This document shows positions 30,991-43,597 of a stretch of 64,000 bases of DNA, piece by piece (the stretch's first letter is position 1; each line of letters begins with the position of its first letter). The notes under the pieces are model-generated. The model ran no database searches. It saw only the letters and a program-made list of their open reading frames with translations, and was not told where the DNA came from. The DNA lies in the NCBI GenBank assembly GCA_009929695.1, contig RZZW01000004.1, positions 38,800-102,799 of the forward strand. Direction: 5' to 3'. The translations under genes were made by a program, and so were the position numbers. Source of the DNA: Clostridia bacterium (GTDB lineage Bacteria; Bacillota; Clostridia; Oscillospirales; Ruminococcaceae).

Positions 30991-31026
30991 GCTGTTGCAG
31001 ATGTAAAAAATACATCTGCAACAACC
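30991..31026. terminator. Hairpin, GCTGTTGCAGA stem family
   Basis: gctgttgcagatgtaaaaaatacatctgcaacaaccc. Confidence 0.65.
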
Positions 31027-31031
31027 CATTT

Positions 31032-31170
31032 GTCATTCTACACGCGCTAAGAGCCGACTTCGTCGGTTGCGCGTTGCACGCTCGCTGCGGCTCGTGTTCG
31101 CGAAGCGAAGAATCTTTTGTGTGCTGCGGCAGGTTTTAAGATTCTTCGTCGCTTCGCTCCTCAGAATGAC
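31032..31170. repeat. Inverted intergenic repeat, GTCATTCTGAGG family, copy 3 with enlarged interior
   Basis: Right half aagattcttcgtcgcttcgctcctcagaatgac matches copies 1 and 2; left half has additional GC-rich sequence. Confidence 0.75.
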
Positions 31171-31176
31171 ATTTGC

Positions 31177-32820
<1,644 letters not shown>

Positions 32821-32840
32821 TTACTCCTTTTAAATTAAAA

Positions 32841-33137
<297 letters not shown>

Positions 33138-33156
33138 CTAAAAATATTTTTATTTT

Positions 33157-33183
33157 TTAGCACTCGGCTTATCTGATTGCTAA
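33157..33183. promoter_or_regulatory. CIRCE element (HrcA operator) upstream of groES-groEL
   Basis: ttagcactc-N9-gattgctaa; one mismatch to TTAGCACTC-N9-GAGTGCTAA. Confidence 0.9.
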
Positions 33184-33267
33184 GTATATTTTAACCACTA
33201 TGTGATAAAAAATCAATAGGTAAAATTAAAAATTTTTTGTGAACAAGCTGTTAATAAAAAAAATTAA

Positions 33268-33299
33268 TAGCGATGTGCGAAAAATACACACATCGCTAT
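33268..33299 (-). terminator. Hairpin terminator
   Basis: tagcgatgtg...cacatcgcta at the 3' end of the diacylglycerol kinase-like gene. Confidence 0.65.
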
Positions 33300-33302
33300 G
33301 CT

Positions 33303-34274
33303 TTAAACTCTTATAAACTGCTCTTTTTCGCCCTCAAATGCGTCAAAAAGCTTTTTGGGCAAAACAAACCTTGCGGCGGACGGCATGACCTCTGCCGTGA
33401 ACTCCCGCGCAGGGCCACACTCGCCGTCGACATTCACTATCGGGGTGTGAGTGTCAAGGGCTGTCATTGTGATTTTTTTCGCTTTATAATAGCTCATTAC
33501 GTCGCTTATTTTAGGCGAAACCTTGTCGTTCACAAGGTGTTTACCGTGCTTATAATAATTATTGAGCACGTCCATACAGCGAAGTCGGCTCATTCTTTTG
33601 ACGACAATTACCTCAAGCATGCCGTCCTGTAAATCGGCATTGGGCGAGGCTCTATAGCCGCCGCCGTATGCCACGCCGTTGCACACTGTGGCGATTAAAT
33701 AGCGGTCTGTGAGCGTTATTTTGTCGTCGAGCGTCACGCGCATATCGTAGCCCATGCGCCCGCAGATTGTTTGGATAATCGAAAGCTGATACGCCATTGT
33801 GCCGCCGCAAAAAGGTATGCGGCGAAACTTTGGTATGCCATAAGCTATGGCGGCGTCCATACCCATTGAGCAGATTGACGCCGCTATGCCGCGGTTAGTC
33901 TTTATCAAGTCTATGGTTATAGCAGTGCCCGCAATTAAATCGGGAATATCGAGGAAATCCTCTACCGAGCCGAAGCTGCGCACAAAGTCGTTGCCGCTGC
34001 CGCACGGCACGCTTGCCACTTCTAAACATTTATATGTATGAGCGCCGGTTATAAGCTCGTTTATCGTTCCGTCGCCGCCGATTGCATAAAGTCGCGCAGG
34101 CTCGCGCACTTCGCCGTACTCCTGCGCCATTTTTATGGCGTGGCCTTTATATTCTGTGCAGCGCACCTCATAGTCAAGACCCAGTCTTTCTGCCTCTGCG
34201 CTTATTTTTGGCAAAAGTGTCGTGCGTGCGTCCGTTTTACCCGAAACAGGGTTTACAATAAATACGTGCTTCAC
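33303..34274 (-). CDS. Diacylglycerol/lipid kinase family protein
   Basis: KHVFIVNPVSGK, YAIGGDGTINELITG, VPCGSGNDFVRSFG; GTG start at 34274 preferred. Confidence 0.9.
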   Translation of the reverse strand: MKHVFIVNPVSGKTDARTTLLPKISAEAERLGLDYEVRCTEYKGHAIKMAQEYGEVREPARLYAIGGDGTINELITGAHTYKCLEVASVPCGSGNDFVRSFGSVEDFLDIPDLIAGTAITIDLIKTNRGIAASICSMGMDAAIAYGIPKFRRIPFCGGTMAYQLSIIQTICGRMGYDMRVTLDDKITLTDRYLIATVCNGVAYGGGYRASPNADLQDGMLEVIVVKRMSRLRCMDVLNNYYKHGKHLVNDKVSPKISDVMSYYKAKKITMTALDTHTPIVNVDGECGPAREFTAEVMPSAARFVLPKKLFDAFEGEKEQFIRV

Positions 34275-34383
34275 AAAATACCGCCCCTTGATAGTTATGT
34301 TATTACAATCATACATTATTTTCGTGCGATATACAAATATTATTTTCACAAATGGGCATAATCTATGAAACGGAGGGCTGTTT

Positions 34384-35082
34384 ATGGAAATAATATTTAC
34401 TATTTTGGCAAGCATATTGTCGCTTGTGGTGCTTTTTGTGCTGACTAAGGTCATGGGAAACCGCCAAATGAGCCAAATGAGCATGTTTGACTACATCATA
34501 GGCATTTCGATAGGCTCTATTTCGGCTGAATTTGCTACGGCGGACGACATAACAAAGCCGTTTGTGGCAATGATAATATATGCTATTGTGGCGGTGTGTA
34601 TTTCGATATTCACGTGCGGGTCAATTGCGGCGCGAAAGTTTTTTAACGGCAAACCGACTGTGCTTTACGAAAACGGCAAGCTATACGAAAAAAATATGAA
34701 AAGCGCCAAAATGGATATGAACGAGTTTTTGACGCAGTGCCGCGTGAGCGGGTATTTTGATTTATCAAAGCTTGAGGCCGCGATACTTGAAACCAACGGT
34801 CAGGTGAGCTTTATGCCGCTTGCCGAGGAAAGACCCGTCACGCCCGCAGATTTGCAGATGAAGCCGACGCGCGAGGCGCTTGTTATTAACGTAATAATCG
34901 ACGGCAAGGTGCTTGATGAAAACCTTAAAGTTAGCGGCAACAACGACGAGTGGCTTCGCAAAGAGCTTGAAGCGCAGCATGCCAAGGTTGAAGATGTATT
35001 TTTAGCCACGTGCGACATAGAAAATACGCTTGTTGTTTTTAAATATACAAACGAAAAATATGAGCGGGAGATATTTGAATAG
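34384..35082 (+). CDS. DUF421 (YetF-like) membrane protein
   Basis: VLTKVMGNRQMSQMSMFDYIIGISIGSISAEFA. Confidence 0.9.
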   Translation: MEIIFTILASILSLVVLFVLTKVMGNRQMSQMSMFDYIIGISIGSISAEFATADDITKPFVAMIIYAIVAVCISIFTCGSIAARKFFNGKPTVLYENGKLYEKNMKSAKMDMNEFLTQCRVSGYFDLSKLEAAILETNGQVSFMPLAEERPVTPADLQMKPTREALVINVIIDGKVLDENLKVSGNNDEWLRKELEAQHAKVEDVFLATCDIENTLVVFKYTNEKYEREIFE

Positions 35083-35161
35083 AAGAAATAAGAAAGAAGA
35101 AAGAAAAAGCGTAACACGCCGCTGTGGCGTTGCAATTGCTTTCTTCTTTCTTCTTTTTTAT
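35083..35161. terminator. Long purine/pyrimidine inverted-repeat terminator
   Basis: gaagaaagaagaaagaaaaagc...gctttcttctttcttc between convergent genes. Confidence 0.7.
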
Positions 35162-35171
35162 TTACGAAGTA

Positions 35172-35912
35172 TTATCTCTCCATAAAACGAGATAAAAACT
35201 CTTTTGTTTTTAGTTCTTTGGGGTTTTCAAAAATATCCTTTGGTGTTCCTTGCTCGCAGATTACGCCGTTTGCCATAAATACTACATGGTTTGAGATATC
35301 GCGGGCGAACGCCATTTCGTGGGTCACAACAAGCATTGTCATGCCCTCCGCTGCAAGCTTGCGCATAACTTCAAGCACCTCGCCCACCATTTCCGGGTCA
35401 AGCGCACTTGTCGGCTCGTCAAACAAAAGCAGCTCCGGCTCCATTGCGAGCGCTCTTGCTATTGCGACGCGCTGTTTTTGTCCGCCCGAAAGTTGGCGTG
35501 GCTTTGCATTTATATACGGCGCCATGCCGACCTTTGTCAGATAAGAAAGCGCGCTTTTTTTCGCGTCCTCTTTATTCTTTTTGAGCACCTTTGTCTGACC
35601 TATAATGCAGTTGTCGAGAACTGATAAATTGCTGAAAAGGTTAAAGCTTTGGAACACCATACCGACCTTTGAGCGGTATTTTGCGGCGTTTACATGACCT
35701 GATGCGACGTTGTTGTCGTGGAAAATTATCTCGCCGTGGGTGGGTGTTTCAAGCAGATTTATACAGCGCAAAAGCGTGCTTTTGCCGCTGCCGGACGCGC
35801 CTATGATGCTCGTGACATCACCTGGGCGCACCTCAAAATCAATGTCGCGAAGGACAATATTTGTGCCAAACGCCTTACTTAAATGATTTACCTGTAATAT
35901 GGGAGCGCTCAT
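35172..35912 (-). CDS. Polar amino acid ABC transporter ATP-binding protein
   Basis: [52 protein letters not shown]. Confidence 0.95.
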   Translation of the reverse strand: MSAPILQVNHLSKAFGTNIVLRDIDFEVRPGDVTSIIGASGSGKSTLLRCINLLETPTHGEIIFHDNNVASGHVNAAKYRSKVGMVFQSFNLFSNLSVLDNCIIGQTKVLKKNKEDAKKSALSYLTKVGMAPYINAKPRQLSGGQKQRVAIARALAMEPELLLFDEPTSALDPEMVGEVLEVMRKLAAEGMTMLVVTHEMAFARDISNHVVFMANGVICEQGTPKDIFENPKELKTKEFLSRFMER

Positions 35913-36712
35913 CTTCTCGCCTCCTGTGGGTCATCGTTGCTTTCGGCATAACGCGCCATGCCACTTGTGTGGGCAAGGGTGTCTGTTGTGGCGAGGTCGA
36001 AGTTATCCGGACCGTCCATTCGTTTTTCGATTTTGCGCAGTATTATCGAGCAGGCAAGCGTCATTATTAGGTAAATAACCATAGTGACGGTGGCGCTTTC
36101 AAAGTAAGTATACAGCGCGCCCGCGACTGTTTTGTGCGTGAAGAAAAGCTCGACAGTGCCTATTACGCTAAGAACGCAGGTGTCCTTAATATTGATGATA
36201 AGGTTGTTGCCTATCTGCGGCATGATGTTGCGCAGAGCCTGCGGAAGTATGACGTATAGCATAGTTTGAAGATGCGTCATGCCTATTGCCTTTGCGCCCT
36301 CTGTCTGCCCTGCGTCGATTGACAAAATTCCGCCGCGCACGGTTTCAGCCATGTATGCGCCGGTGTTTATCGACACTATGACAAGCGCCGCCGTCCACAT
36401 ATCCATATATAGGTTGAATAGCTGCGCAGAGCCGTAGTAAATAAATACAGCCTGTATCATCATTGGCGTGCCGCGGAACAGCTCTACATAAGCCGTGAGC
36501 AGTGCGCGCACTACGCGAAGAAATCCGCGTTTTAGCAAGGGGTCTGTTTTATTTATAGGTATAGTTTGCACAATGCCGACGGCAAAGCCTATAAGACAGC
36601 CGACAGCCGTACTTATAAGCGCTATTATCAGCGTTGTGCCCGCTCCGCTAAGGTACGACATTCCGTACATTTGGAGAATATAAAGTATTCTGGCGCCAAA
36701 GGTTGCCGGCAT
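35909..36712 (-). CDS. Polar amino acid ABC transporter permease
   Basis: [42 protein letters not shown]. Confidence 0.93.
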   Translation of the reverse strand: MPATFGARILYILQMYGMSYLSGAGTTLIIALISTAVGCLIGFAVGIVQTIPINKTDPLLKRGFLRVVRALLTAYVELFRGTPMMIQAVFIYYGSAQLFNLYMDMWTAALVIVSINTGAYMAETVRGGILSIDAGQTEGAKAIGMTHLQTMLYVILPQALRNIMPQIGNNLIINIKDTCVLSVIGTVELFFTHKTVAGALYTYFESATVTMVIYLIMTLACSIILRKIEKRMDGPDNFDLATTDTLAHTSGMARYAESNDDPQEARR

Positions 36713-36746
36713 TTAATCTACCTCCATCACGAATAAAAGCAAGTTC

Positions 36747-37613
36747 TTAATTAGAGAGCGGCTGAACGCTGATGGCTTCCTCCATCATTGATGTGAAATC
36801 GTCTGTTGTAAGCGTTGCAAGTGCGCCGTTGAGCTTGTCGAGAAGCTCTTTGTTGCCCTTTTTGACGGAGATGCCAATGTTGATTTCTTCCTCGCTGACC
36901 TTGAAATTGTCCTCGCCGTCTGCAAAGTCGAGCATCACCATGTCAGGATATGCAACACTTGCGGCAAGCGCTGTGGGCTGGTCTGTCACGACGAGGTTTA
37001 CGCGTCCGCTCTCGAGTGCGACGAGCATTGCGGGGGCCGACTCCTGCGCAGCGAGAATGTCTGCGCCTTCAATCTGCGGTAGGCATACGTCATACCACAC
37101 TGTGCCAAGCTGCGATGTGCAGGTGGCGTTTGCAAGGTCTGCTACGCCCTTTGCGTTTTCATAAGCGCTGCCTTTTAATGTAAGGCCAACGATAGATGCA
37201 TAATAATACGGTGTTGTGAAATCGACCATTTCAAGGCGCTCTGAAGTTATGGACTGACCTGCGATAACGCAGTCGACCGTTCCGCTTTGGAGCGCGGGGA
37301 TAAGGCTGTCCCAGTCGAGCTTGACTATCTGAACGTCGTAGCCGATTTTTTCCGCAAGAGTTTTCGCCATCATGACGTCGTAGCCGTAGGCATAGTCTTT
37401 GCTGTCGGCAATCTGTACGGCGCCGTTTTCGTCTGTCGGCTGCGTCCAGTTATACGGTGCATAGCCGCATTCCATAGCAACTCTGAGCACGGGCTTTCCC
37501 GATGTTGAACCGGCGGCTTGCGTTGTTCCGCTTGCGGCTGTTCCGCAGGCTGCAAGTGTGCAGACAAGTGCGATTGTGAGCACGATTGCAAAAATCTTTG
37601 TTAGCTTTCTCAT
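36747..37613 (-). CDS. Polar amino acid ABC transporter substrate-binding lipoprotein
   Basis: Lipobox CTLAACGTA; GYDVMMAKTLAEKIGYDVQIVKLDWDSLIPALQSGTVDCVIAGQSITSERLEMVDFTTPYY. Confidence 0.94.
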   Translation of the reverse strand: MRKLTKIFAIVLTIALVCTLAACGTAASGTTQAAGSTSGKPVLRVAMECGYAPYNWTQPTDENGAVQIADSKDYAYGYDVMMAKTLAEKIGYDVQIVKLDWDSLIPALQSGTVDCVIAGQSITSERLEMVDFTTPYYYASIVGLTLKGSAYENAKGVADLANATCTSQLGTVWYDVCLPQIEGADILAAQESAPAMLVALESGRVNLVVTDQPTALAASVAYPDMVMLDFADGEDNFKVSEEEINIGISVKKGNKELLDKLNGALATLTTDDFTSMMEEAISVQPLSN

Positions 37614-37778
37614 TTCTTTTTCCTTCTCTTTCCCTCATTGTTTTCGACATAATAAAAGCCACAAGGCTTTTCGACATTGAAAAACTTTGTGGCCAATCAG
37701 CCGATAGCACTAATGCTTTGCTTATTTTATCACTAAAAACACACATTGTCAACCATTATAATGGCTCATTTCCCCATT

Positions 37779-39866
37779 TTATGCCCACAGCTTTTGCAAA
37801 GCGTAGTATACAGGCTTTAGGCGTTCGTGATACTTTACGTTGCTCCCCCAGCCCTTTAAAGAAAATGCATTAAGCGAAATTTTTTCATCCGCGTCGGCAT
37901 TTGCACACACGCCCGCATAGAGCTTATCTATTTTGATATGCTCAACGCCGTAATTTTTATAATAATCGTCGTGTATTTTCATGTCGGACGGGTCTGAAAA
38001 GTTGAGGAGCTGCCACGGAATTTTTATCTCTACACAGCCTTTTCCATAGCAATAATCGGCGAGAGAATTGTAATCATGAGCGATTGGATTTGCGTTTCCG
38101 GAGATAAGCTTGCCAGTCTCATATGTCTCCGCGTTCGCGTCGTCGAGTAGAGATGCCGTTTGCAAAACCATGTCTATGGTGCAAAATTTTGTGCTGTCGA
38201 TTGGCGGTGTATTGATATAGGAATTTTCGACGCCGTACACCTTGCCTCTCATTGCGCGAAGCGTGCAGTAGCGCTCTTGCACGACAACGCGGCTGCTTTC
38301 GCCGTCAAGCGCTATGACAAAATCTGCCGCGCGGTCAAAGCTCAAAGCATAATTATCGCAGTGCAAAGCGCCTGATTTCGGCGTTGTGTCTATGGGGATA
38401 TACACTTTTTCGCCGCTGTTCAGCGCGGGTTTGCTCACTAAAAAATACACAAATTTTTCGTCGTACATCATTTTTAGCACAGTGTCGTTTTCACTTGAAA
38501 CAGGCTTGACCTTTTGCCATTCTTCATTATTTCCGTCGACATAGCACACGCTTTTTGAAGCGCCTGGGTCAAACGCAAGCAAGCCGAAATGTTGCTCGCT
38601 TGTCTGATAATCGCTCCAATAAGGCGTTTTTGACAAATCGACAGCGTGCATGGTGTTCCATGAGGATTTATCCCAGTTGTCCTGCCACATATAAACTATG
38701 CTGCCGGCGCAGCCCGACGCTTTTATGTCGTTATAGCACTGTGCGACAGCCTCCGCCTGCCGTGTTTCGGACATTCCGCCCTGATTTCTGCCTGTGTTTG
38801 CGTCGCGCTGTGACATTCCGCGCGAGCTTGGCACGCCGTACGCGCTTATAACAAGCGGCATATTATGGTGAGCGGCAAGCTTTTCAAGATATGCGCGGTA
38901 TGTGTTATTCTGCCCGTTTTCATCTTTATATGCGGCATATTCTCCTTCATAGCGAAGATAATCGGGATAATACGGATAGACGCTGTATGCCGCAAAGCTG
39001 CCCGCTTTGAAGCTATCTGTGGTCTTTATATTCTCCATATCCACCTGTGCGCTTTTGCGAAAATACACCTTCACCTGTTTTGAATATTCAAATGGATCTG
39101 TTTGAGGTGAATTGGAAAACGCGACAAGTCGCTGTGTACTGTATTTATCAGTTTCGTATTTTATAACGCTGTCGCCAAGCTTTGCGAGCACTGCTTCAAA
39201 AGCAGTTGCGTCAGGCGATGTGTACATGTATTCGCCTTGATAGCCCGCCGTTTGTGCTTCGTTTATTGAAACAACTGTCATGTCCTCCCAGTCGTCGCCG
39301 AAAATATATCCGAGCACCCACGGCGAGACGTCTTTTGCATAGCTGACACTGCCCGATATCCTTTTGCCGCGCACCGCATCAACGACAAGCTTTGCGTCAA
39401 ATATAAGCCTGTTTATGCAGTCGTTATCAAGAGGGTCTTTTTGCAAAAGCTTTGTACAGTCGGCAATGCCGATGCCTTGCAAAAGATACAGCGGCGTTTT
39501 ATTGTTTTTATTGTAGTCATAAACCGCCTCGTAAAAATCAGTGCTTTGAAGGGTATAAACGCGCACTGTGTTTGCACCCATCTGATTAATTTGCTCAAAC
39601 CACCGAAGATAATCGCTTTTTGTAACGCTGTATTCTGCCGAAAATTCTGCGGGCAGTGACGTGCCCATATCTACGCTGCGAAGTTCAAAGCTTGAATATT
39701 CGCCGTCTTTTTGCCGCAAAAGAATATTTTCACCCTCGACGCGCGCAATTGGCTCTGAGAGCGACGGAACATACAAATGCATATATGTGCCCTTGTAATA
39801 AAGCAAATATGATGCAATTATTACCGAGGCAATAATTAGAATGGATGTTTTCACAAATTTTTGCAC
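37779..39866 (-). CDS. Membrane-anchored, glycosidase-like extracellular protein of unknown function
   Basis: N-terminal TM; MGANTVRVYTLQSTDFYEAVYDYNKNNKTPLYLLQGI resembles a TIM-barrel glycosidase strand. Confidence 0.6.
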   Translation of the reverse strand: MQKFVKTSILIIASVIIASYLLYYKGTYMHLYVPSLSEPIARVEGENILLRQKDGEYSSFELRSVDMGTSLPAEFSAEYSVTKSDYLRWFEQINQMGANTVRVYTLQSTDFYEAVYDYNKNNKTPLYLLQGIGIADCTKLLQKDPLDNDCINRLIFDAKLVVDAVRGKRISGSVSYAKDVSPWVLGYIFGDDWEDMTVVSINEAQTAGYQGEYMYTSPDATAFEAVLAKLGDSVIKYETDKYSTQRLVAFSNSPQTDPFEYSKQVKVYFRKSAQVDMENIKTTDSFKAGSFAAYSVYPYYPDYLRYEGEYAAYKDENGQNNTYRAYLEKLAAHHNMPLVISAYGVPSSRGMSQRDANTGRNQGGMSETRQAEAVAQCYNDIKASGCAGSIVYMWQDNWDKSSWNTMHAVDLSKTPYWSDYQTSEQHFGLLAFDPGASKSVCYVDGNNEEWQKVKPVSSENDTVLKMMYDEKFVYFLVSKPALNSGEKVYIPIDTTPKSGALHCDNYALSFDRAADFVIALDGESSRVVVQERYCTLRAMRGKVYGVENSYINTPPIDSTKFCTIDMVLQTASLLDDANAETYETGKLISGNANPIAHDYNSLADYCYGKGCVEIKIPWQLLNFSDPSDMKIHDDYYKNYGVEHIKIDKLYAGVCANADADEKISLNAFSLKGWGSNVKYHERLKPVYYALQKLWA

Positions 39867-39887
39867 AGGCGATATTTCCGCCTTTCT

Positions 39888-41291
39888 TCACCGGTTATAT
39901 TTTTTCACTGCCGACTCGTGAGAATATTGACGAAGAGTGTCTATATATTCATCGAGAAACTCGCCTCGCCGCTTTATAAAATCACAAAGTGCTCTCACTG
40001 CGTCGTCGTAGTTATCGGGATTTCTGCTTGACGGAATGAGCTTTATCTCTTTTTGAATTTCTTCGCCATACATACGGCTGCCCCAAAGCGAGTTGTTGCG
40101 CATTATCGCCTCGCCGAGAAAGGCCTCCGTATCGCTTATGAAATCGAGCAGATATTCCTCTGAAAACACCGTTTTACGAAGCTGTTTATAGCGTGCGATA
40201 ACCTTTTCAACAAACGCGCTGTCCTTCATGAGCATCTTGAAATATGGCTTATTTGTCATTACAAAGCTGTTATATGGGAGGTCTGTGTCCACATCACAGC
40301 CGAGAGCGGAGTTAAAATCCCACACGGGGCCTGCGCAAAGCTTGCCTTTTGCGTCCTTGTAAAAATACGTGCTGTAGTCTCCTGCGTCTGCGTTTTGAAA
40401 AAACTCATTCAGAATAAAATAATCGACAAACGAGTCAACGTCTATATATTTTCTGTAGCCGTTTGACAAGTCGGCAAAGCCTTGAGAATAGAGCGCCTTT
40501 TCAAATTCGCTTATATTGTTTGCTATCGCGCTTTTGTAAGTGTCCGTCAGCTTTTCCTTGCCGGGATAGACGACATAAAGGCTGCTTTGCTCGGGATAAA
40601 TCATTGCTGACTTTGCGATGTTCTCAACAGCGCTTTTTCCTTCGTCGTTCCAGTCTGCACATACAATATATGACAGCGCGTTGTTGCCATTTTTATACGC
40701 CGAGATATCAACTCTCCCGCTGCTTCTCGCCACCGTTTCAACGGCGAGATAAAGCCCCTGATACTCTCCGTTTAAATACACCTCACAGTAGCGGGCGTCG
40801 GGTGTGTATGGAATAAACTGTCCGGCTATATTGTAGCAAAGATAATTTCTCATAAGCGATCGGTCGAGATACGATCCATTGAGCGCCCATTCGTCGAATT
40901 TTTCCATACCTAAAAACGGCACAGTTTTATCCTCCGTGCCGTTTTCATCTGTAAAACAAATTTTGTACTGCTTTTTATCAAATTCCATTGAGGAGTGTCC
41001 GCGATAGCTCACTTGCGCCGTGTGGCAAAGCACTTCTTCGCCGTTTTCCCGCACGGAAATAACAGCGTTTACGCTAGATGAATTTTGCTGCATAAGGCCG
41101 TCACTTTGAAAAGTGGTGGTTATGACGGGCAAAGATGAATTTTCAGTTTCTATATAAACGCCCGGCATCACGGCGCTTTCTTCATCATGCTGTATGCTTC
41201 TTTTTAGCAGCTCTTCGCCAAGCGAGGAAACCGCGAAGGCAAAGCACAAAAGCAAAAGCAGTGTCGCCGCCGAAATAAGCTTATACTTCAT
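39888..41291 (-). CDS. CotH kinase family protein
   Basis: VSYRGHSSMEFDKKQYKICF, GSYLDRSLMRNYLCYNIAG, YLNGEYQGLYLAVETV, GPVWDFNSALGCD. Confidence 0.92.
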   Translation of the reverse strand: MKYKLISAATLLLLLCFAFAVSSLGEELLKRSIQHDEESAVMPGVYIETENSSLPVITTTFQSDGLMQQNSSSVNAVISVRENGEEVLCHTAQVSYRGHSSMEFDKKQYKICFTDENGTEDKTVPFLGMEKFDEWALNGSYLDRSLMRNYLCYNIAGQFIPYTPDARYCEVYLNGEYQGLYLAVETVARSSGRVDISAYKNGNNALSYIVCADWNDEGKSAVENIAKSAMIYPEQSSLYVVYPGKEKLTDTYKSAIANNISEFEKALYSQGFADLSNGYRKYIDVDSFVDYFILNEFFQNADAGDYSTYFYKDAKGKLCAGPVWDFNSALGCDVDTDLPYNSFVMTNKPYFKMLMKDSAFVEKVIARYKQLRKTVFSEEYLLDFISDTEAFLGEAIMRNNSLWGSRMYGEEIQKEIKLIPSSRNPDNYDDAVRALCDFIKRRGEFLDEYIDTLRQYSHESAVKKYNR

Positions 41292-41307
41292 ACTCGCTCA
41301 CCAAGCA

Positions 41308-41982
41308 TCATGCTATGTCGTCTGTCTGCTCTACAATATTTATGCACTCTATTTTTCCGAGCGCATATATTCTGTCTAACAGATTGTTTTCGCTGCCGCT
41401 CTGCTTTTCATATAGGTTTTTTGGGATGTCGTATATAAATTCAACATCGTCGGGAGTTGAATTTTTCACCTTTAAAATTGCTTTTTTGCCGAATGTATCA
41501 AACACTACTGTCTCGATTTTCCGTTCAATCACACGCTCACTGCGTATTATCAAAAGACAGCGGTTATCATTTTTTACGCGGCCTAAAATGAGCAAAAGCG
41601 CAAATATAACTGCGCTGCCGCATATGGCTGTGAGATAATCTCCCGCGCCGCAGCATATGCCGCCGATTATCGCCCAAAATATGTATGCTGTGTCGCGTGA
41701 ATCCTTGACGGCAGTTCTGTATCTGACTATTGACAGCGCGCCCACCATGCCGAGCGACAGTGCGACATTGTTGCCTATGACTATCATCACCGTGGCGGTG
41801 AGCACCGTAAGCATGATAAGTGAAACGTTAAACTTTTTGCTGTAAACTGTTCCGCTATGGCTGAGCCAGTAGGAAATATAAAGCACCGCACCTATTATAA
41901 CGGACGCTGCAAGACGCAGCATTATATCGCGAAAGGATATCGGCTGCTGAGTTTCAAGCAGGTTTAAAATCATGTTTTTCAC
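41308..41982 (-). CDS. DUF4956 family membrane protein
   Basis: NNVALSLGMVGALSIVRYRTAVKDSRDTAYIFWAIIGGICCGAGDY. Confidence 0.9.
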   Translation of the reverse strand: MKNMILNLLETQQPISFRDIMLRLAASVIIGAVLYISYWLSHSGTVYSKKFNVSLIMLTVLTATVMIVIGNNVALSLGMVGALSIVRYRTAVKDSRDTAYIFWAIIGGICCGAGDYLTAICGSAVIFALLLILGRVKNDNRCLLIIRSERVIERKIETVVFDTFGKKAILKVKNSTPDDVEFIYDIPKNLYEKQSGSENNLLDRIYALGKIECINIVEQTDDIA

Positions 41983-41998
41983 CCATTAAGCACCACCT

Positions 41999-42709
41999 TT
42001 ATATTAATCCAAGTGTAGCCGAGCGCGCGAGCGCATACTTGCTCAAGGAAACATCTGTTTTGTTGCAGACGTTCACGGCGTCCTTGATATATTGCAACAA
42101 AAAATCCCGATACTTTACTTCAAGCGTAACAACCGACTGAGAACATACGGGATACATAGATAAATTATGATTAAATAGGTCAGTGCTGCTTTCCGTCGCC
42201 ATCAAGCTGTGGTCAAATGTAATGCGGATATCATTGCACTTTTCAACAAACGCAAAACGCCTGTATTCGACAATTGCTTTAGGGCGGTATACGCGCTCGT
42301 TCATAAAGGCATAGCACTCCCTTGCAAACGCGTCGCCGCTGCTTAAAAGCGGGGCGTAATTTCCCTGCGAGAGCAAAACAGCGTCAGCTTTTGTGACGCA
42401 AAGCGAGCGTTTTAGCTGATATATCCCTTGCTTTTGCTTCATTTCAAACATGGCAAAATCATCGTGCGGGGAATAAATTCTAAGTCTAAGCTTGCGGCGT
42501 TTTTCAAGGCCGTCGGCTTTTTCGTGAAAATCGCAGTTATTCATGGTGTCAAAATAAAGTGAGCGCACGCGATATCCGTCGGCGCCGCAATGCGGGTCAG
42601 CTTTCAAATAAAGCTGCAAACGTGCGCAGAGCTTTCTGTATTCAATATACGAAAGCTGAAACTTATGTTCCTGTCTTAGAACCTTATTCATGGCTCCCTC
42701 AATAAACAT
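41999..42709 (-). CDS. Polyphosphate polymerase (VTC) domain protein
   Basis: RQEHKFQLSYIEYRKL, YRVRSLYFDTMNNCDFHEKADGLEKRRKLRLRIY, FEMKQKQG, KAIVEYRRFAF, TLEVKY. Confidence 0.88.
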   Translation of the reverse strand: MFIEGAMNKVLRQEHKFQLSYIEYRKLCARLQLYLKADPHCGADGYRVRSLYFDTMNNCDFHEKADGLEKRRKLRLRIYSPHDDFAMFEMKQKQGIYQLKRSLCVTKADAVLLSQGNYAPLLSSGDAFARECYAFMNERVYRPKAIVEYRRFAFVEKCNDIRITFDHSLMATESSTDLFNHNLSMYPVCSQSVVTLEVKYRDFLLQYIKDAVNVCNKTDVSLSKYALARSATLGLI

Positions 42710-42786
42710 GGTATATTATGGTACTAATTATACAGGGCAGTCATATGTATTGCAAGTAAAATATAAAATTTCTCACTTTTTACATT

Positions 42787-43587
42787 TTATGTGAAAGGCG
42801 GTATAAAGCTCGTGAAGTGCACCGTTTGCATGTCGCACGGCTCATTTATTCCGTGTGTGCCGAAGAGGCGGAATTTCGCGTGACAGCCGTGGTCAGGCGC
42901 AAAGAAAAGCGCGGTGCTGTGCGATTTCCAAGCTTTTGATATCGCCTTGTGCACATCTAAAAATGTGCCTATGTTTTCGTCAAGCGCACGCAGAGGGCGT
43001 TTTCCCTCAGGGCCAAAACGATGCATCCAGTGGTCATAATCTCCGTTATATGGGACAATTAAAGCATGTTCGTCGCGCTCTATAAGCTCGAGCGCTTTTT
43101 CGTTGCACTCCTCTTTTGTTTTGTATATAAAATAGTCGATATTTCTGTTTAAAAATATCCTCGAAATGCTGTCGCCCTGCGTGCTGACGATGGCGGCTCT
43201 GCGCCCCGCGCGTGGCAAATCGTCAAAAGCAGTGTCAACCGCTAAAACGGGCTTCGCGTATTTTTGTATACCGTGCTTTTTAGGCTCAAAGCCCGAATAC
43301 ATTGACGCAAAGCACACTGGCGTGACGGGCGGAAACACTGTTGTCGCCTTTGAAGTGAGCTGGACTTTTTGCTCAAGCTGCGCAAATTTCTGCGCATATT
43401 TTTCATAAACCCAAAGCGCGATTGCGTCGGGGTTATACATAAAAACTCTGTCGCACTGTTTGCCGTTAAAGTGTATTTTGGCGGCTTCAAGCACCTCTTG
43501 TATAGGCTGTGCTGCGCCGCTGTGGCATTTCACATCGAGCAGAGCGTCTATTGTCGCGGCTATTTGAGTTATAGAATATTCGTTCAT
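42787..43587 (-). CDS. Alkaline phosphatase superfamily-like protein
   Basis: VTPVCFASMYSGFEPKKHGIQKY, YNGDYDHWMHRFGPEGKR, LFFAPDHGCH. Confidence 0.65.
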   Translation of the reverse strand: MNEYSITQIAATIDALLDVKCHSGAAQPIQEVLEAAKIHFNGKQCDRVFMYNPDAIALWVYEKYAQKFAQLEQKVQLTSKATTVFPPVTPVCFASMYSGFEPKKHGIQKYAKPVLAVDTAFDDLPRAGRRAAIVSTQGDSISRIFLNRNIDYFIYKTKEECNEKALELIERDEHALIVPYNGDYDHWMHRFGPEGKRPLRALDENIGTFLDVHKAISKAWKSHSTALFFAPDHGCHAKFRLFGTHGINEPCDMQTVHFTSFIPPFT

Positions 43588-43597
43588 AATTACCTCT

